From Aurelia coerulea (lineage: Eukaryota > Cnidaria > Scyphozoa > Semaeostomeae > Ulmaridae): a stretch of 64,000 bases of DNA. Shown here piece by piece: positions 22,001 to 31,345 of the stretch. Within the stretch, counting starts at the first letter, position 1; each line of letters begins with the position of its first letter. The stretch covers positions 13,465,511-13,529,510 of the forward strand of contig CM076956.1 of NCBI GenBank assembly GCA_039566865.1, written 5' to 3'. Under the pieces are notes generated by a model that had not been told where the DNA came from, searched no databases, and saw only the letters and a list, made by a program, of their open reading frames with translations. The position numbers and the translations under genes are program-made.

Positions 22001-24406
22001 TGTCTTTTGAGACCTGCGTATGGTATTCCCAAAAGATGACGTTCATTTGTATGCCAATGGAAAAATGTCCGAAAGTTATTTCAGGCCTGAGCTTTTGCAA
22101 GCGTGCTTCATAGCATGGTAATCTGTTGACCAAGGTTTCTCCATTTCGCTGTCGAAAAGTAAACAGAAATATGAAATTCGATTGCAGGAAATCTAGCCTA
22201 GCTTTTTCAATCAGACTTGGCAAAGTTGTAGATCAACTACTTAGCTAAAGATGGAGCGAAAAAAAATCGAACATTTTTCAAGTAGTTTCGGAGATAAATC
22301 CACTTTTCTGAAATCAGCAAAAAGATTTAAACTAGGATTTGCGAAACCAAGGTTGACGGAAACATTGCGATTTATACATCTTTCGATTGCCCAGATTATA
22401 CAGAACAACATCCTTTTTACTGCTTTTCGATAGGCCGAATAATATTGGAGAAATTAACTGTTTTCTGAGGAGAGTGGTTTTGCGAAACCGCATTTCGCTG
22501 TGCACTAGAGCGGAAAGCAGAGTTACCTTAATCCTTGCATTATCCTCGGAAATTTCTTTGGTTTAATTTCAATAGCAACTAAATGATAAATTTTGTTTTA
22601 TGATTGAATAGAACTTGATATTGGTCATGAGCGTGCTATTTACGTGGACTCAATGTTCTTGTAAATTGTTTTAGCTGAAGTTCTCATCAACGATTTTGTG
22701 GTGCACCTCAGGCAGCAGTAGCAGCAGTTGCAGCAGTAACAAGTCTTAGGCGAGAATTTAGAAAACATGATTTCAAGCGAAAAGAAGGTTGTCAATGACA
22801 AAATCGCAATTTATTTGTGTTGTGTCAAATTTGCAGATTCGAGGAGACTATTTCTTTTTATTTGAGTATGATTTTCAGTACATTAAATAGGGATAAGAAT
22901 GAAATTTTATATCCCAGTTAATTCGCGGAAGATGCTGCGAGCGTTTGTTTTTAAAGGTGTCCCACAACCTTGTTACGATTCGTTTGGCTATGATGTGCGT
23001 AACTGCACGTATCACTCAATTCTCAGCAGATTGTTCCAATTCACTTGTCTAATAATTTAGCCTGCTGCGAGCATCGTGCCTTTTTTTTTGCGATCGTAAA
23101 TTGTTTTAACAATCAGTTTTGGGCTCGGCGCTTCGTAACTTGTGCATTGTTACTTGCGTAAAACACGTATCATTCAATTCCCAGAAGTTTGTTTATTCAC
23201 TTTTCAAACGAGTTGAAACACTGATTTTATTGTTTTACAAAAGAATACTTTTATGTGCAGCGTAGAAACAGGTATGCGCTTTGTAGACAATAGGTCTGGA
23301 AATCTTTCGATTTAGTTCTTGCATCTGTTTAAAACCAAAAATTCTGACACGTTGCGTTCGTATTTGGATGCGGAGAGCAGAGCAGGACGGTGAAACTCTG
23401 ATGTTTTGGCTTGGCGAATTTTCTTTTTCGCCCACCCACCCACAACCTAAAATCGTACCACAACTCTTTTTTCATGATAAAGATTTCTGTCTTTGTCATG
23501 GACATTAAGTGCACTGGTTTGTGGAGAAAATTCTGAATATTTTTTCTCTAACCCCCAACTATTTCGGTTGCTGCGGGAGTGCACATTTTGGCCAGTGCAT
23601 TTGAAATCCCAAAACTTAGGCCCCTATGATGAGAGAACACTGCCATTGGTTTCTGGCGACTGGCAAATTTTATATTTGTGATTGTTCTCAGCTCTGAGGG
23701 GCCACATTATTTTTTCTCTGAAGCAAGAATTAACGCACTTTACAAAGATTAGTGGATAGATGATGAAACATTGTGTTCCATAAGGTACCCAGCAAAAACC
23801 TGCATCGCATCGAGAACAGTATTCTCTATCTCGACACAGAATCATTGCGATTCATCCACAGGCCAACAACTACTTGAAACCTAAATTGTGCCTAAAATTT
23901 CTTGCAATGGAAATGTTATTTGAATAAAGATTGATACGTGCCCTTTTTGGAACGCTTTACTTCCAAGTCAATCAACCATGTCAGTTTGCTCTCATTTGAT
24001 ATTTACAGCCCGCAATCGCAAATCCTCCAAGTCATCCTCGTCATCATCATCATCATCATCCGGAAGCGAAGATGAAAATGGACAAAAGAAGAAGAAGAAA
24101 AAGAACAAAAACCACCATGGCCAACAGCACCAACAAGGACCACCCCCTGCATACAATGCGTACCCGGCGACACAGCAAGGAGGCTACCCACCTGCCCAAC
24201 AAGGCGGCTATGCTCAAGCACAGCCAGGAGCGTATCAACAATATCCACCACAGCAAGTAGGCTATCCGCCACAGCAAGTAGGCTATCCACCCCAAGGGGC
24301 ACATCCACCCCAAGGGGCCTATCCACCCCAAGGGGCACATCCACCCCAAGAGGCATATCCACCCCAAGGGGCATATCCACCCCAAGGGGCATATCCACCC
24401 CAGTAA
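12074..24406 (+). CDS. Two-CUB-domain type I membrane protein with YPPQ-repeat tail
   Basis: Six exons give an exact 476-codon frame: 12074-12357, 14849-15055, 16165-16361, 18748-18915, 19501-19674 and 24009-24406 (stop included). All have GT..AG borders and matching phases (2, 2, 1, 1, 1). Product, 475 aa: signal peptide 1-21 (hydrophobic, cut near VSG-QC); CUB1 about 23-150, with the DYVEVF strand completed across intron 1; CUB2 about 160-285, with SDDYVKVEG and ending YRGYVAGYIAYDD; TM helix about 301-322; KMKKKR stop-transfer; PPPPPP; then a Ser-rich and Lys-rich segment and GGYPP, VGYPPQ and GAYPPQ repeats to the C terminus. CUB domains usually mediate extracellular protein or carbohydrate binding, so a receptor or adhesion role is inferred. 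No protease, EGF or LDLa domain is seen. The low-complexity cytosolic tail resembles YPPQ tails of scramblase- and annexin-type proteins in composition only. Confidence 0.85.
12640..12805. repeat. AT-rich TATATA/AAGTATATA simple repeat
   Basis: Imperfect tandem AAGTATATAT units in CUB intron 1, directly abutting the TIR element that starts at 12,806. Confidence 0.85.
12806..13431. mobile_element. TIR/foldback MITE (626 bp) in CUB intron 1
   Basis: Left end CCGGGTGAGTCAATAAAAA, right end TTTTTTGACTCGCCCGG. Inverted similarity continues inward (GGATCCCTGTTTGAAA against TTTCAAACAGGGATTC), and further in GGCCACTCCGTTCTGA against TCAGAACGGAGTGGCC. The left flank is TA, the right flank TG. Terminus similar to the 3552-4101 element. 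Confidence 0.8.
13546..13689. mobile_element. hAT-like MITE (144 bp)
   Basis: Termini CAGTGGAGGACACTTGG and CAAAGTGTCTCTGCCACTG. Flanking 8-mers TCCTAAAC (13538-13545) and TCCTGAAC (13690-13697), one mismatch. A second family member lies at 43,544-43,695 and shares the internal AAGATCTTTTGTT(C/T)GAAAACAA block. Confidence 0.8.
14048..14213. mobile_element. Short palindromic foldback element (166 bp)
   Basis: Nearly perfect arms: AATAGACCATTTTGACATTT on the left returns as AAATGTCAAAATGGTCTATT on the right, with a loop of about 25 nt. Located in CUB intron 1. No coding capacity. Confidence 0.8.
14350..14430. repeat. Dispersed repeat copy (see 360-560)
   Basis: ACTACGAGAACGATACC followed by GAGAAGCAAA and GACTACCCC, in the same order as the other two copies. 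Confidence 0.35.
15180..16140. repeat. GATT-type microsatellite, interrupted by a MITE
   Basis: Degenerate (GATT)n/(TGATTGAT)n array filling CUB intron 2 from about 15,180 to 15,570 and again from about 16,000 to 16,140. The two halves are split by the TA-flanked element at 15,573-15,991. Confidence 0.85.
15573..15991. mobile_element. TA-flanked MITE with long poly-C tracts (419 bp)
   Basis: Ends CTCTCAAGTACCGAATAATCG and CGTTTATTCGGTACTTGAGAG, with TA on both sides. The interior is CCAACCCCCCC-type runs of 7-12 C around an ACATACGTG/TTAGATACGGG block. Inserted into the GATT array. Confidence 0.8.
17040..17285. repeat. Dispersed repeat carrying a hammerhead-like core
   Basis: Second copy of the repeat at 1965-2190, directly upstream of the Penelope-like nuclease remnant. 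The minus strand holds a hammerhead-type motif at 17,168-17,205. Whether this block is part of the same Penelope-like element is inferred from adjacency. Confidence 0.5.
17168..17205 (-). ncRNA. Hammerhead-ribozyme-like motif
   Basis: Minus strand, 5'->3': stem I strand ACCAAA (17205-17200), core CTGATGA (17199-17193), stem II region GAGTGCGAC (17192-17184), GAAA (17183-17180), minimal stem III plus cleavage triplet CTAGTA (17179-17174), stem I partner TTCGGT (17173-17168). Stem I pairs at 5 of 6 positions. Weak point: stem II is poorly paired. GAAACTAGT is shared with the motif at 49.15 kb. Short stem III is known for hammerheads of Penelope-like elements. Confidence 0.5.
17320..17674 (+). 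pseudogene. Penelope-like element remnant: GIY-YIG endonuclease C terminus
   Basis: From 17,325 the plus strand reads CECDARYVGRTSQRLVDRM, the Cys-rich YVGRT start of a Penelope-like-element GIY-YIG nuclease. After a frame change, about 17,501-17,674 reads SDSAIGAHLLS...ARSAFHLKVLAA...LCRQKEFVFTLQLF and stops at 17,672-17,674, matching the usual end of these proteins (cysteine, ARS..HL and CRQKEFV blocks). The two parts are in different frames and a stop lies between, so the copy is dead. The reverse transcriptase is missing (5' truncation or decay). In CUB intron 3. Confidence 0.75.
18206..18450. mobile_element. Foldback element (about 245 bp) in CUB intron 3
   Basis: ATAGACCGTTTAGCTATTC on the left returns as GAATAGCTAAAAGGTCTAT on the right; the arms (each about 110 bp) stay similar almost to the centre. 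ORFs on both strands here mirror each other for that reason. Confidence 0.75.
18943..19045. repeat. Half-copy of the TAGCATAGGTTCC MITE family
   Basis: ATTAGCATAG...ATTCAAATCTTT...AATGGTTTGAAAGAAA resembles the left arm of the complete elements at 25,651-26,173 and 30,395-30,900. The right arm is missing. Confidence 0.4.
19151..19188. repeat. Perfect 16-bp hairpin
   Basis: TCGCTAGCACTGGTTC and its exact inverse complement, separated by 6 nt, in CUB intron 4. No element borders recognised. Confidence 0.7.
20025..20081. repeat. 19-bp hairpin in CUB intron 5
   Basis: GTACCATCCATAGTGAAGA and its inverse complement flank a 19-nt loop. Function unknown. Confidence 0.7.
20997..21151. mobile_element. 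TA-flanked MITE (155 bp)
   Basis: CCCCATTCACACTTGCA on the left, CAGTGTGAATGCGG on the right, TA on each side. The interior includes AATCTAATGTATTTGATTGGTTGA, mirrored in a related degenerate copy near 26,250-26,385 (GAATGCATTTGATTGGTTGA). Confidence 0.65.
21365..22531. mobile_element. Long-armed TTAA-flanked foldback element (1.17 kb)
   Basis: TTAA-GGTAACTCTGCTTTCCGC on the left and GCGGAAAGCAGAGTTACC-TTAA on the right; arms of about 400 bp each are nearly inverse-complementary, with a non-repeated centre near 21,800-22,100. TTAA flanks suggest piggyBac-type targeting. Mirrored ORFs (21,463-21,645 minus and 22,251-22,433 plus) start MERKKIE in both arms. No transposase domain is visible. 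In the 4.3-kb CUB intron 5. Confidence 0.8.
22532..24008. other. 3' part of CUB intron 5
   Basis: I see no gene, element border or tandem repeat here beyond a short run of GCAGCAGTA-like triplets near 22,710. It ends in the TATTTACAG acceptor of the last CUB exon. Confidence 0.5.
24262..24403 (+). repeat. Coding 18-bp tandem repeat (YPPQGA/HPPQGA units)
   Basis: Near-identical CCACCCCAAGGGGC(A/C)(T/C)AT units encode about six to seven consecutive hexapeptides in the cytosolic tail of the CUB protein. Unit-to-unit identity at DNA level implies recent duplication; copy number may vary between alleles. Confidence 0.9.
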
Positions 24407-25349
24407 CCAAGCCTTTGCACTATGCAGGCACAAGCCCTTAACCAATATAACTCGCAAGTCTTAGGTAAGATATTAAAAATCTATCTTAAAGGTTTGCCGC
24501 AAATTAAATGTTACGTAAGATTTGCAATTTCGCAAATTTAATGATACAAAACATTCCAAAAGTCTTTATTCGCGGACCTTTTCACGTCACATCTGATTTG
24601 AGACAGACTTTAGGTTCTCCTATGTGCTCTTTTCAAACTTGACTTTGTAAAATTTCATTTATGTGATAGAATTACTTGTCGAAGAAAACTGATTAAAAGA
24701 ATGCTCTAGGCTCTTGAATCTGTTTATAGAAATTTTTGTCTGAAGTTTTGATATGTTACTCAATTGGCAACATTGATTTTTTCACAAGTCCGTTTAAGAC
24801 TGCCGTATGTGCTCTTACCAAATTCTATTTTGTAAAATATGCAATATTTACTAAAAAGTTCTTTTCAAACGTATCTGTGATCCTAGATTTCATATATATT
24901 CCATATTTTCATATTACATATTTATACAGGGTTCAAAATTCGATAAATATTGTTTTACAATTTGGCCCTGTCAAAATTAAAGTTCCTAATAAAATACATA
25001 TAAACAAATAAGATAAAAGTATGCATCTGAATACAATAAAATATCTGTACAAAATTAAAGATTTTCGTACCTCAGCTGTCTCAACCTTGATTTAAAAGAG
25101 TATACCTTAACGGAGTAACCTTGATTTAAAAGAGTATAAGATCTATTCCTGACATTCCACATGCAAAGTTTTAATTTGCTACTTTTTTTGCATCGCTTTT
25201 TCTGACATTACTGGGACAAAATTATCTTATGACGTACATTAATATTACCATGTGGAGAGGGACTATGAAGCAGTATATCAAGCAACGGACTGTGATCCGA
25301 GAAACAAGCCACCTCTCTAGCTTCTGCATGTAATATAGCATTTTCCGGT
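24407..25349. other. 3' flank of the CUB gene
   Basis: AT-rich, no gene seen. AATAAA-like signals occur near 24,988 and 25,036, either of which could end the transcript. TTGATTTAAAAGAGTATA is duplicated in tandem near 25,088-25,138. Confidence 0.45.
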
Positions 25350-25555
25350 GTTGTGGCCCAGTGGTGTAATCCTCTGACTTTGCAGCCAGAGCAGTCAGGC
25401 GGACAGGGCTGGATACTCGGTAGGGCCCCACCACTTGAGCGTCATGACATCGGGTTGTGGACTCGATTAGCACTTAGCTACTTCTGCGATCCCAGCGCTT
25501 GGTGCTAAAACCGCAACATCACCTTCACCTTTACCTTCACCTTTCCATTCATTGT
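25350..25555 (+). mobile_element. tRNA-derived SINE
   Basis: A-box-like GTGGCCCAGTGGTGTAAT at about 25,362-25,379 and a degenerate B-box region (TTGTGGACTCGATTAG) about 90 bp later, ending in CACCTTCACC repeats. The block CGATTAG...CTTCTGCGATCCCAG recurs at about 53,715-53,762, so this is a repeated family, not a tRNA gene. Confidence 0.6.
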
Positions 25556-25650
25556 CAAGATATCTTGCAGTTGCAAAGCTTTAAATCTTTGAAGGTATTT
25601 CTTGCAAGAATTATGATTATGTAAATGCTGAAGTAAATCGTATATATTGA

Positions 25651-26173
25651 TAGCATAGGTTCCAAATCTTTATCTTGGCGTAAAAAGGTGAGTGTAAAAT
25701 TCAATGACCTATTTCTTCTGATTTAATGGCTTGAAAGAAACTTTAGACACTTATCTATAATTCTACCGTTGGACTTTCCTGAAAGTTTGAATATTTTTGG
25801 AAATTACAGCTTATCTTACTTTTCAACTCATTTGAGGATGTGACGTCATCAAATGCCTAAATCATAAACCAGATGAGTGATGCACTTTTGCTTGATGCCA
25901 TATCGTAGACATCCATCAACTATGTTTTTCTAAGGAATTATGTTGCGTTAAAAAGTATAGAAATTACGCTGGTTTTAAGTTTGTTTTGAAATTTTTTCTT
26001 GAATTATTCAAAAAGAAGGAAAACACTCTAATTCTGAAAATATTGAAGATTTCAGAAAAGTTCAACGGTAGAATTATAGCAAAGTAGCTAAAGTTTCTTT
26101 GAAGCCATTCAGTTCAAAGAAATAGGTCACTCAATTTTACACCAGCCTTTTTAAAGATTTGGAACCTATGCTA
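25651..26173. mobile_element. TIR MITE, TAGCATAGGTTCC family, copy 1 (523 bp)
   Basis: TAGCATAGGTTCCAAATCTTT and AAAGATTTGGAACCTATGCTA at the ends, arms of about 140 bp (GGCTTGAAAGAAACTTTA against AAAGTTTCTTTGAAGCC; TTCTACCGTTGGA against TCAACGGTAGAA). TA flanks may be the duplication. No ORF of note. Confidence 0.75.
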
Positions 26174-28113
26174 ATATTGATATGAAAACCGAAAATAGCT
26201 TCTTCTGGAAATTTTGTTTTAACTGCTTGAAAGAAAGCTTTAAATGTAATACCTCATTCAAACTTAAACTAGTCCAGGTTATCAAATGATGCTTTCTAAT
26301 TGGTCTATCCAATAAATGGAATGCATTTGATTGGTTGAAATTCCGCCTGATTTGGATTAAGCTTATTTATGTGACTGCTGATTGTATATAGTGTTGAATA
26401 GTAAAGCAAAAGTTGTTTGTATATAGTGATAAAGACATTTGTTAAGCCACTTAATGATATAACCATATTTGATAAACAAACTCAAAGAGAGTAAAGTACG
26501 TAGAGCGCTTGGGCTTGATCTCGTTATGCCAAGAAACGTTATTGACAAAATGTGGTCAATTTTTGGCCACGACTGTAGTTATTGGGAGAGGCAAGTTCTA
26601 TTTAAAGGACAAGTTCGGGGTTGGTATGATTGATGATAAAATACAAGATTATACTGTTTTGTACTGTAATAAATGGTGTCATACTGCCCCCCCCCATTTT
26701 TGTCTTTTCCCTGGAAAATTGCGTCCTCAAATCGGCGACTTTAGCGAAATGACGACATCAAAGCGCAAATAATATGTGTCTTCTGCCGTCACATTTAGCG
26801 AAAACAAATCTGTCCTATTGTTTTCTCGCCTCTTGATAGGTACCAGCCTCTTTATCGTGTGCTTATGCAAGAAAATGGCGACACAGCGACCAAATTTGGC
26901 CTAAAATATCAGAATATTTAACGAATTTACAGCTGTTACGAACCTCAAAATGTGAAAAAGTCAAGAAATAGCGGCAGCAGTTGGTAAGTTAGTTTCCTAG
27001 CATTGATCATGCCAACCTCGGACTTGTCCTCTAAAAAGAGAAAGTCTTAGCTATATGGAATAGAAACGTATTAGGATACCAAAGTGATATAATGTTATGG
27101 GCACAATTAGAGAAAGATGTAGAATCTGATGCAATTAGTTAGCGCGATTAAAATTTTTAGAAGACTTTCCTCCAGTCTATTTCGTCAACTGTAATAAGTC
27201 TATCAGAAAGTATACCACGAAACTCTGAAAGTAGACTATTTCGCTTTTCCTTCAATTTTTCTTGACAAAATAGACTTTGGGCAAGTCTAAATTTTTAGTG
27301 GACCTGCACAAGTCGTCTTGAAGCCATTTGTATTTGATGATTTAGACACGTGCATGGATATACTTTAGTCGGAGAAAAAATGACGTGCTTATGCGTTTTC
27401 TTTGTCCTATTGATTGACCCATTGATTGCTCTGTTAATTCACTTACAGGGGCCATTGCGACCAGCATGCTTTGTGAATACATCATTTTATGGTCTCTTTG
27501 TTGTCGCCACGTTCATGATCCACCAAAATGGCTGCCAACGAAGGGATGGCACGTGCAAAGTATGCTGGTTGCAAAAGCCCCTTTAAAGAGTCATTACCTA
27601 TCAGTTCAACTACTGTGAAGTGGATATTTTTAATAGCAGGCCCCTCGCCTCTAGCCATAGCCCTTTGGCCTGAAGCCTGCGTTTTACCTACCCGCAAGCC
27701 TGCGTTTTACCAACCTACAAACCTGCATTTTACACTTGCCGTGAAGTAGATCCATATTCTCCGTTGGGGCCAAATTTGATTTTCGGACAGTTTGAAATTG
27801 CAGCCTGCCCGCAAAGGACCTTGGGTGACAATGGCTCTTTAATATGAGAAAAGCCAAGACCAAAAGTCATTCGGATATCCATTGTGCTCAATTTTGAAAC
27901 AATAGCATCCGTTGCTTTTGAGTACGCCTAAGTACTATGCGATTTGCGATTGAATCCTAAGGAATTTCTATGGCCGATTATTCAGGCTGCAAATGTAAAC
28001 AACGTGATCTATCGAAGAAAGTATTCTTGACCTGCTTCTTATTATTACAGTTATCAACATTTCTCAGTATTTACATAAGTTGGTGTCGACAGGAGAGTGC
28101 CCTTTTCTGCAGA
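26174..28113. other. Intergenic, degenerate repeats only
   Basis: A decayed relative of the 20,997 MITE lies near 26,250-26,385. A palindrome-like block near 27,495-27,600 (TTTGTTGTCGCCAC, then GGCACGTGCAAAG, then CCCCTTTAAAGAG) resembles the TTAA element at 31,066-31,199. I see no gene. Confidence 0.4.
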
Positions 28114-28114
28114 C

Positions 28115-28679
28115 TTAAAGAGCCACTGCTGACATAAGTGCTTTGCGCGCTTAGAAAATTGAAAGGAGGTAAAAACCAATGGCGACGAAGAACAATGTTT
28201 TGTTTGCGCTTATTATCGTTTATTGTTTTATATTTCCGTCATTGCTGAAAACAGGAGCGGGACATTTCACACGTATTAACCGCAATTCTATAGGTCCTTT
28301 CTTTACTTGTAGCGTCTGTTTTATTATGTTAATTTGAAATACAGTTCTCTGGAGGGCAAAATGGCCTCGTCATTTTCTTTCGTAATTTAAACTTCGTATT
28401 TGAACCGTTCGATATGGCAAACTAAACCGTACAAAAACAAGGGCGACAGGAAATAATCCACATATCTACGGATCACGCATCATGACCCGTCCAAGAAGAA
28501 AGCGATGAAGATAATGATGGAGGAGGCAACAGTGGAATTGAGGTAGGCTTCTTTCCACATCCGCGATAATGTTGACATGCTAGGCCAAAAACACTTTTAG
28601 ACACCCAGAAAGTCGAAGAAGCAATGCATTGTGGGATTCGCACAGGCGCAAAGCACATATGTCAGCAGTGGCTCTTTAA
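28115..28679. mobile_element. TTAA-flanked MITE (565 bp)
   Basis: TTAA-AGAGCCACTGCTGACATA on the left and TATGTCAGCAGTGGCTCT-TTAA on the right; the similarity extends through AAGTGCTTTGCG/CGCAAAGCAC. TTAA duplication is the piggyBac-type signature. No transposase. Confidence 0.75.
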
Positions 28680-28980
28680 GAATGTTTTGGAATATGCAGT
28701 GCAAAATTCTTACGTTTTGAATGCCCGCAAGATGGTAGCACTTGTCGGATTTACAGAAAGTTACTGTTGTGTTTCTTTAGTGCTGCAAAGTGGACAGAAT
28801 ATAATAGAGGACATATGCTTCAATGTAGTATCTGGAAGCCTTCTGAGTTCTTTTTTATAGTTTTGCAGATAGCATTGCTGTCATAAAAAATGTCCATCGA
28901 TCAGTTAAATTGTTCTTTTTTGTACCTCAGCAATATTTTCCAGCGTTCCTGAAAAGAAATGGTTGATTATTGGATACAAC

Positions 28981-29285
28981 CAGGACCGTCGAGAGGGGGG
29001 GGGGGGGTAGCCAGGGTAGTTACCAGGGGGCCCGGGGCCTTTGGGGGCCCGCAAGAAATAAGGTATGTATCTTTTCTTTGTTGTAGTTTTCTTTCGGGAA
29101 CAATTTCAGGCCCGTTAGCCCACTGAGATTCTATTTAAAGTCTAAAAGCAGCGTTTTAACAGTGTATAGGAGGGTGTGGTCCAAGGATAAAAGGGCGTGG
29201 TCCGAAAAATTTTCCGGCGCCTCCGGCGCCGGGGGCCCCCTTCCTGCCCTAGCCCTGGGGCCCGGCCCATCTCTCGACGGCCTTG
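28981..29285. mobile_element. hAT-like MITE, GC-rich, perfect 8-bp TSD (305 bp)
   Basis: Ends CAGGACCGTCGAGAG and CTCTCGACGGCCTTG; exact flanking duplication GATACAAC at 28,973-28,980 and 29,286-29,293. Subterminal G-runs, and GGGGCCC and CCGGCGCC palindromes. The ORF starting at 29,162 is a by-product. Confidence 0.9.
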
Positions 29286-29293
29286 GATACAAC

Positions 29294-30394
29294 TTATGCT
29301 TAGACAGAGAGCTTACTTTAAACAGAAAGAGAATGCAATTAATCCTTTACCGCCTCCCCCACCCCATTGGAGATAGACAGAACCCTTCTAGCCAGGAAAA
29401 TCCTACTCATCAGAAAAGGATTAGGAAAGCCTTCTCCTTTCGCATGCCCTCTCACGTTCTCCCCTGTCGTTTTCACCCCCATTCCATCTTCACGTATACC
29501 TTGAATGCAGTTGCTACGAAACTTAATTGTTTCATCAGTTATGATTCCTAGGAAAGTTGAAAATTATCGTTTTAGTCGAGGGGTGTATCACTCTTCCGAA
29601 AAGGCGTACAAGATTGTTTGAAACAACAGGACTTTTAGGGGTATTTTACGGATTTTTCTTAGAAATAAAGGGCTTTTTGCCAAAGGTGTACAAGATTTTA
29701 CAGAATGATACAACCCTCGGTTTTAGTACCTTAGTCAGTCGCATCTTTCACTTTGCTTGTACAGATAACAACAGATTTTATGCATTGAAATACCACGAAC
29801 AAATTAAATTGCGTTTATTTTGGAACTTCTCTGCTGCTTCACCAACACATAATGATTCCAGTCTTATGTAGTTATGAGATTCTTTAAGCTAATGCCGAAG
29901 GGCCTAGGACGGATCCTTGAGGAACTCCTTTCGAAACATACAGACGAGTGAGTGATAATAATGTCAGGCCTGTCAGGCGATAGACAGACACGGAGAGCTA
30001 AAAAAATTCACGTAGACCAATACCAAAATGCCTGAATTTATACAGACCCATAATATGAAAATATTCTTCAAGATGACCCTGATTATAATTTACCTGCGGA
30101 ACCAAATTAAAGAGCCTAAATGGGCACAGAACCCAAGGATAAGTTTACCTCAGGTACAATAATTTTACATAAACCCAACTATAAAAAATCCTTGGGTCTG
30201 GCTTGAACAACCTTTATCAATTCCACGAATGTATTGAGCAATCTCTGTTTGTTAAAAAGATCTTTAGTTTTGACTAACACGAAACAGGAAAATGAATATA
30301 CCATTTTGTTACTCCGTTTTTCAATGGCGAAATGTCTCATTCAGCTTCAGTTTTCACAACAGACGACTTTTACTTCAAAGACATTTTACCATCA
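29294..30394. other. Intergenic stretch without recognised features
   Basis: No gene, TIR or tandem repeat that I can support. The two plus-strand ORFs (29,162-29,551 and 29,557-29,871) have no recognisable motif and no splice partners. Confidence 0.4.
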
Positions 30395-30900
30395 TAGCTA
30401 TAGGTTCCCAACCTTTTAAAAGGTTGATGTAAAATTCTAGGACCTTTTCCTTTGAATTTAGTAGCTTGAAAGAAACGTTGGCTGCTTTGCTGTAAGTCTA
30501 CCGTAAGACTCTTCTGAAATCTTTAATATTTTCAGAATTAGAGGATTTTTCTTGCTTTTAGAATTCAAGGAAAGTTTTGATAAAATTGGAGCCTTGTACT
30601 TTCTAAAATTTTGAGGAAAAGCCAGAGTAATGTTCGAGAAAACCATAATTTTCAAAGGTCTACAACATGGTATCAAGCGCATGTCTTCCACTTTTCTGGT
30701 TTACGATTTAGAATTTTGATGACGCCACAGCCTCAGATTTTAATAAATACCGCCATTTTTATCAAGTTATCAGAAAAGTACAAAGATAGAGTTATAGAAG
30801 AATAGCTAAAGTTTCTCTCAAGCCATTCTATTCAAAGAAATAGGTCATAGAATTACACCATTTTGTGCCAACCTCTTTAAAGATTTGGAATCTATGCTTA
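30395..30900. mobile_element. TIR MITE, TAGCATAGGTTCC family, copy 2 (506 bp)
   Basis: TAGCTATAGGTTCCCAA at left and AGATTTGGAATCTATGCTTA at right; shares GTAGCTTGAAAGAAAC / AAGTTTCTCTCAAGCC arms and AAAGAAATAGGTCA with copy 1. More diverged at the left end. Confidence 0.7.
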
Positions 30901-31011
30901 TTTATCCATCAAGATGTTATGTCCTTCTTATGGTGTGAATTGATGGTCTGGTCGTTTTCATTTCAGCCATGGAGACATGTATCATTCGTTGGGTCTTTTA
31001 TACACGTATTT

Positions 31012-31345
31012 TTTTCATAAGAAACCGCTTACGTATAAGAAACGGTAGGCTCAATTTTTCGAAAGTTAAAGTCAAAGTCTCTTGGTTGGCCTTTGTTTCC
31101 GCCATTTTCATGGCCCATGAAAATGGCGACAACAAAGGAAAACTAAGAGACGGCACATGCAAGGAATCCCAGGAATGCTGGATGAAAGAGACCCTTTAAG
31201 AAACAACCCTACCTGAATTGAAAAAGCTAAGAAACGTTTGTAATTTACTATTCTCATTTTCCTATCGCACTCAAAATGTTTTGACAGTGTACAGTTATAG
31301 CAACTGGTTGGACAATATTTTGAGTGCGAATTATGTTATTTACTT
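31012..31345. repeat. Dispersed repeat interrupted by a TTAA insertion
   Basis: ATAAGAAACCGCTTA...GTAGGCTC, then ACCCTACCTGAATTGAAAAAGCTAAGAAAC, TCGCACTCAAAA and GTGTACAGTTATAGCAACTG. The same blocks occur without the insertion at 33,070-33,230. Function unknown. Confidence 0.8.
31066..31199. mobile_element. Short TTAA insertion with verifiable empty site
   Basis: The second repeat copy reads GAAAGTTAAGAAACGACC (33,113-33,130). This copy reads GAAAGTTAA, then 126 bp, then TTAAGAAACAACC, so TTAA was duplicated on insertion. The insert is itself a foldback (TTTGTTTCCGCCATTTTCAT against ATGAAAATGGCGACAACAAA). Confidence 0.85.

Noticed and set aside
12074..24406. Whether the CUB and TM exons could be separate genes
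   Set aside because: Every intron has GT..AG borders and the six phases add up to an exact frame, which is unlikely by chance.
24003..24457. Minus-strand ORFs rich in PLGVD or GWICPL repeats
   Set aside because: Antisense shadows of the YPPQGA-coding repeat exon; the plus strand has the splice site and matching phase.
29162..29551. 129-aa plus-strand ORF with Gly/Pro-rich part
   Set aside because: Begins inside the GC-rich hAT MITE and crosses its border, so it is not an old coding frame.
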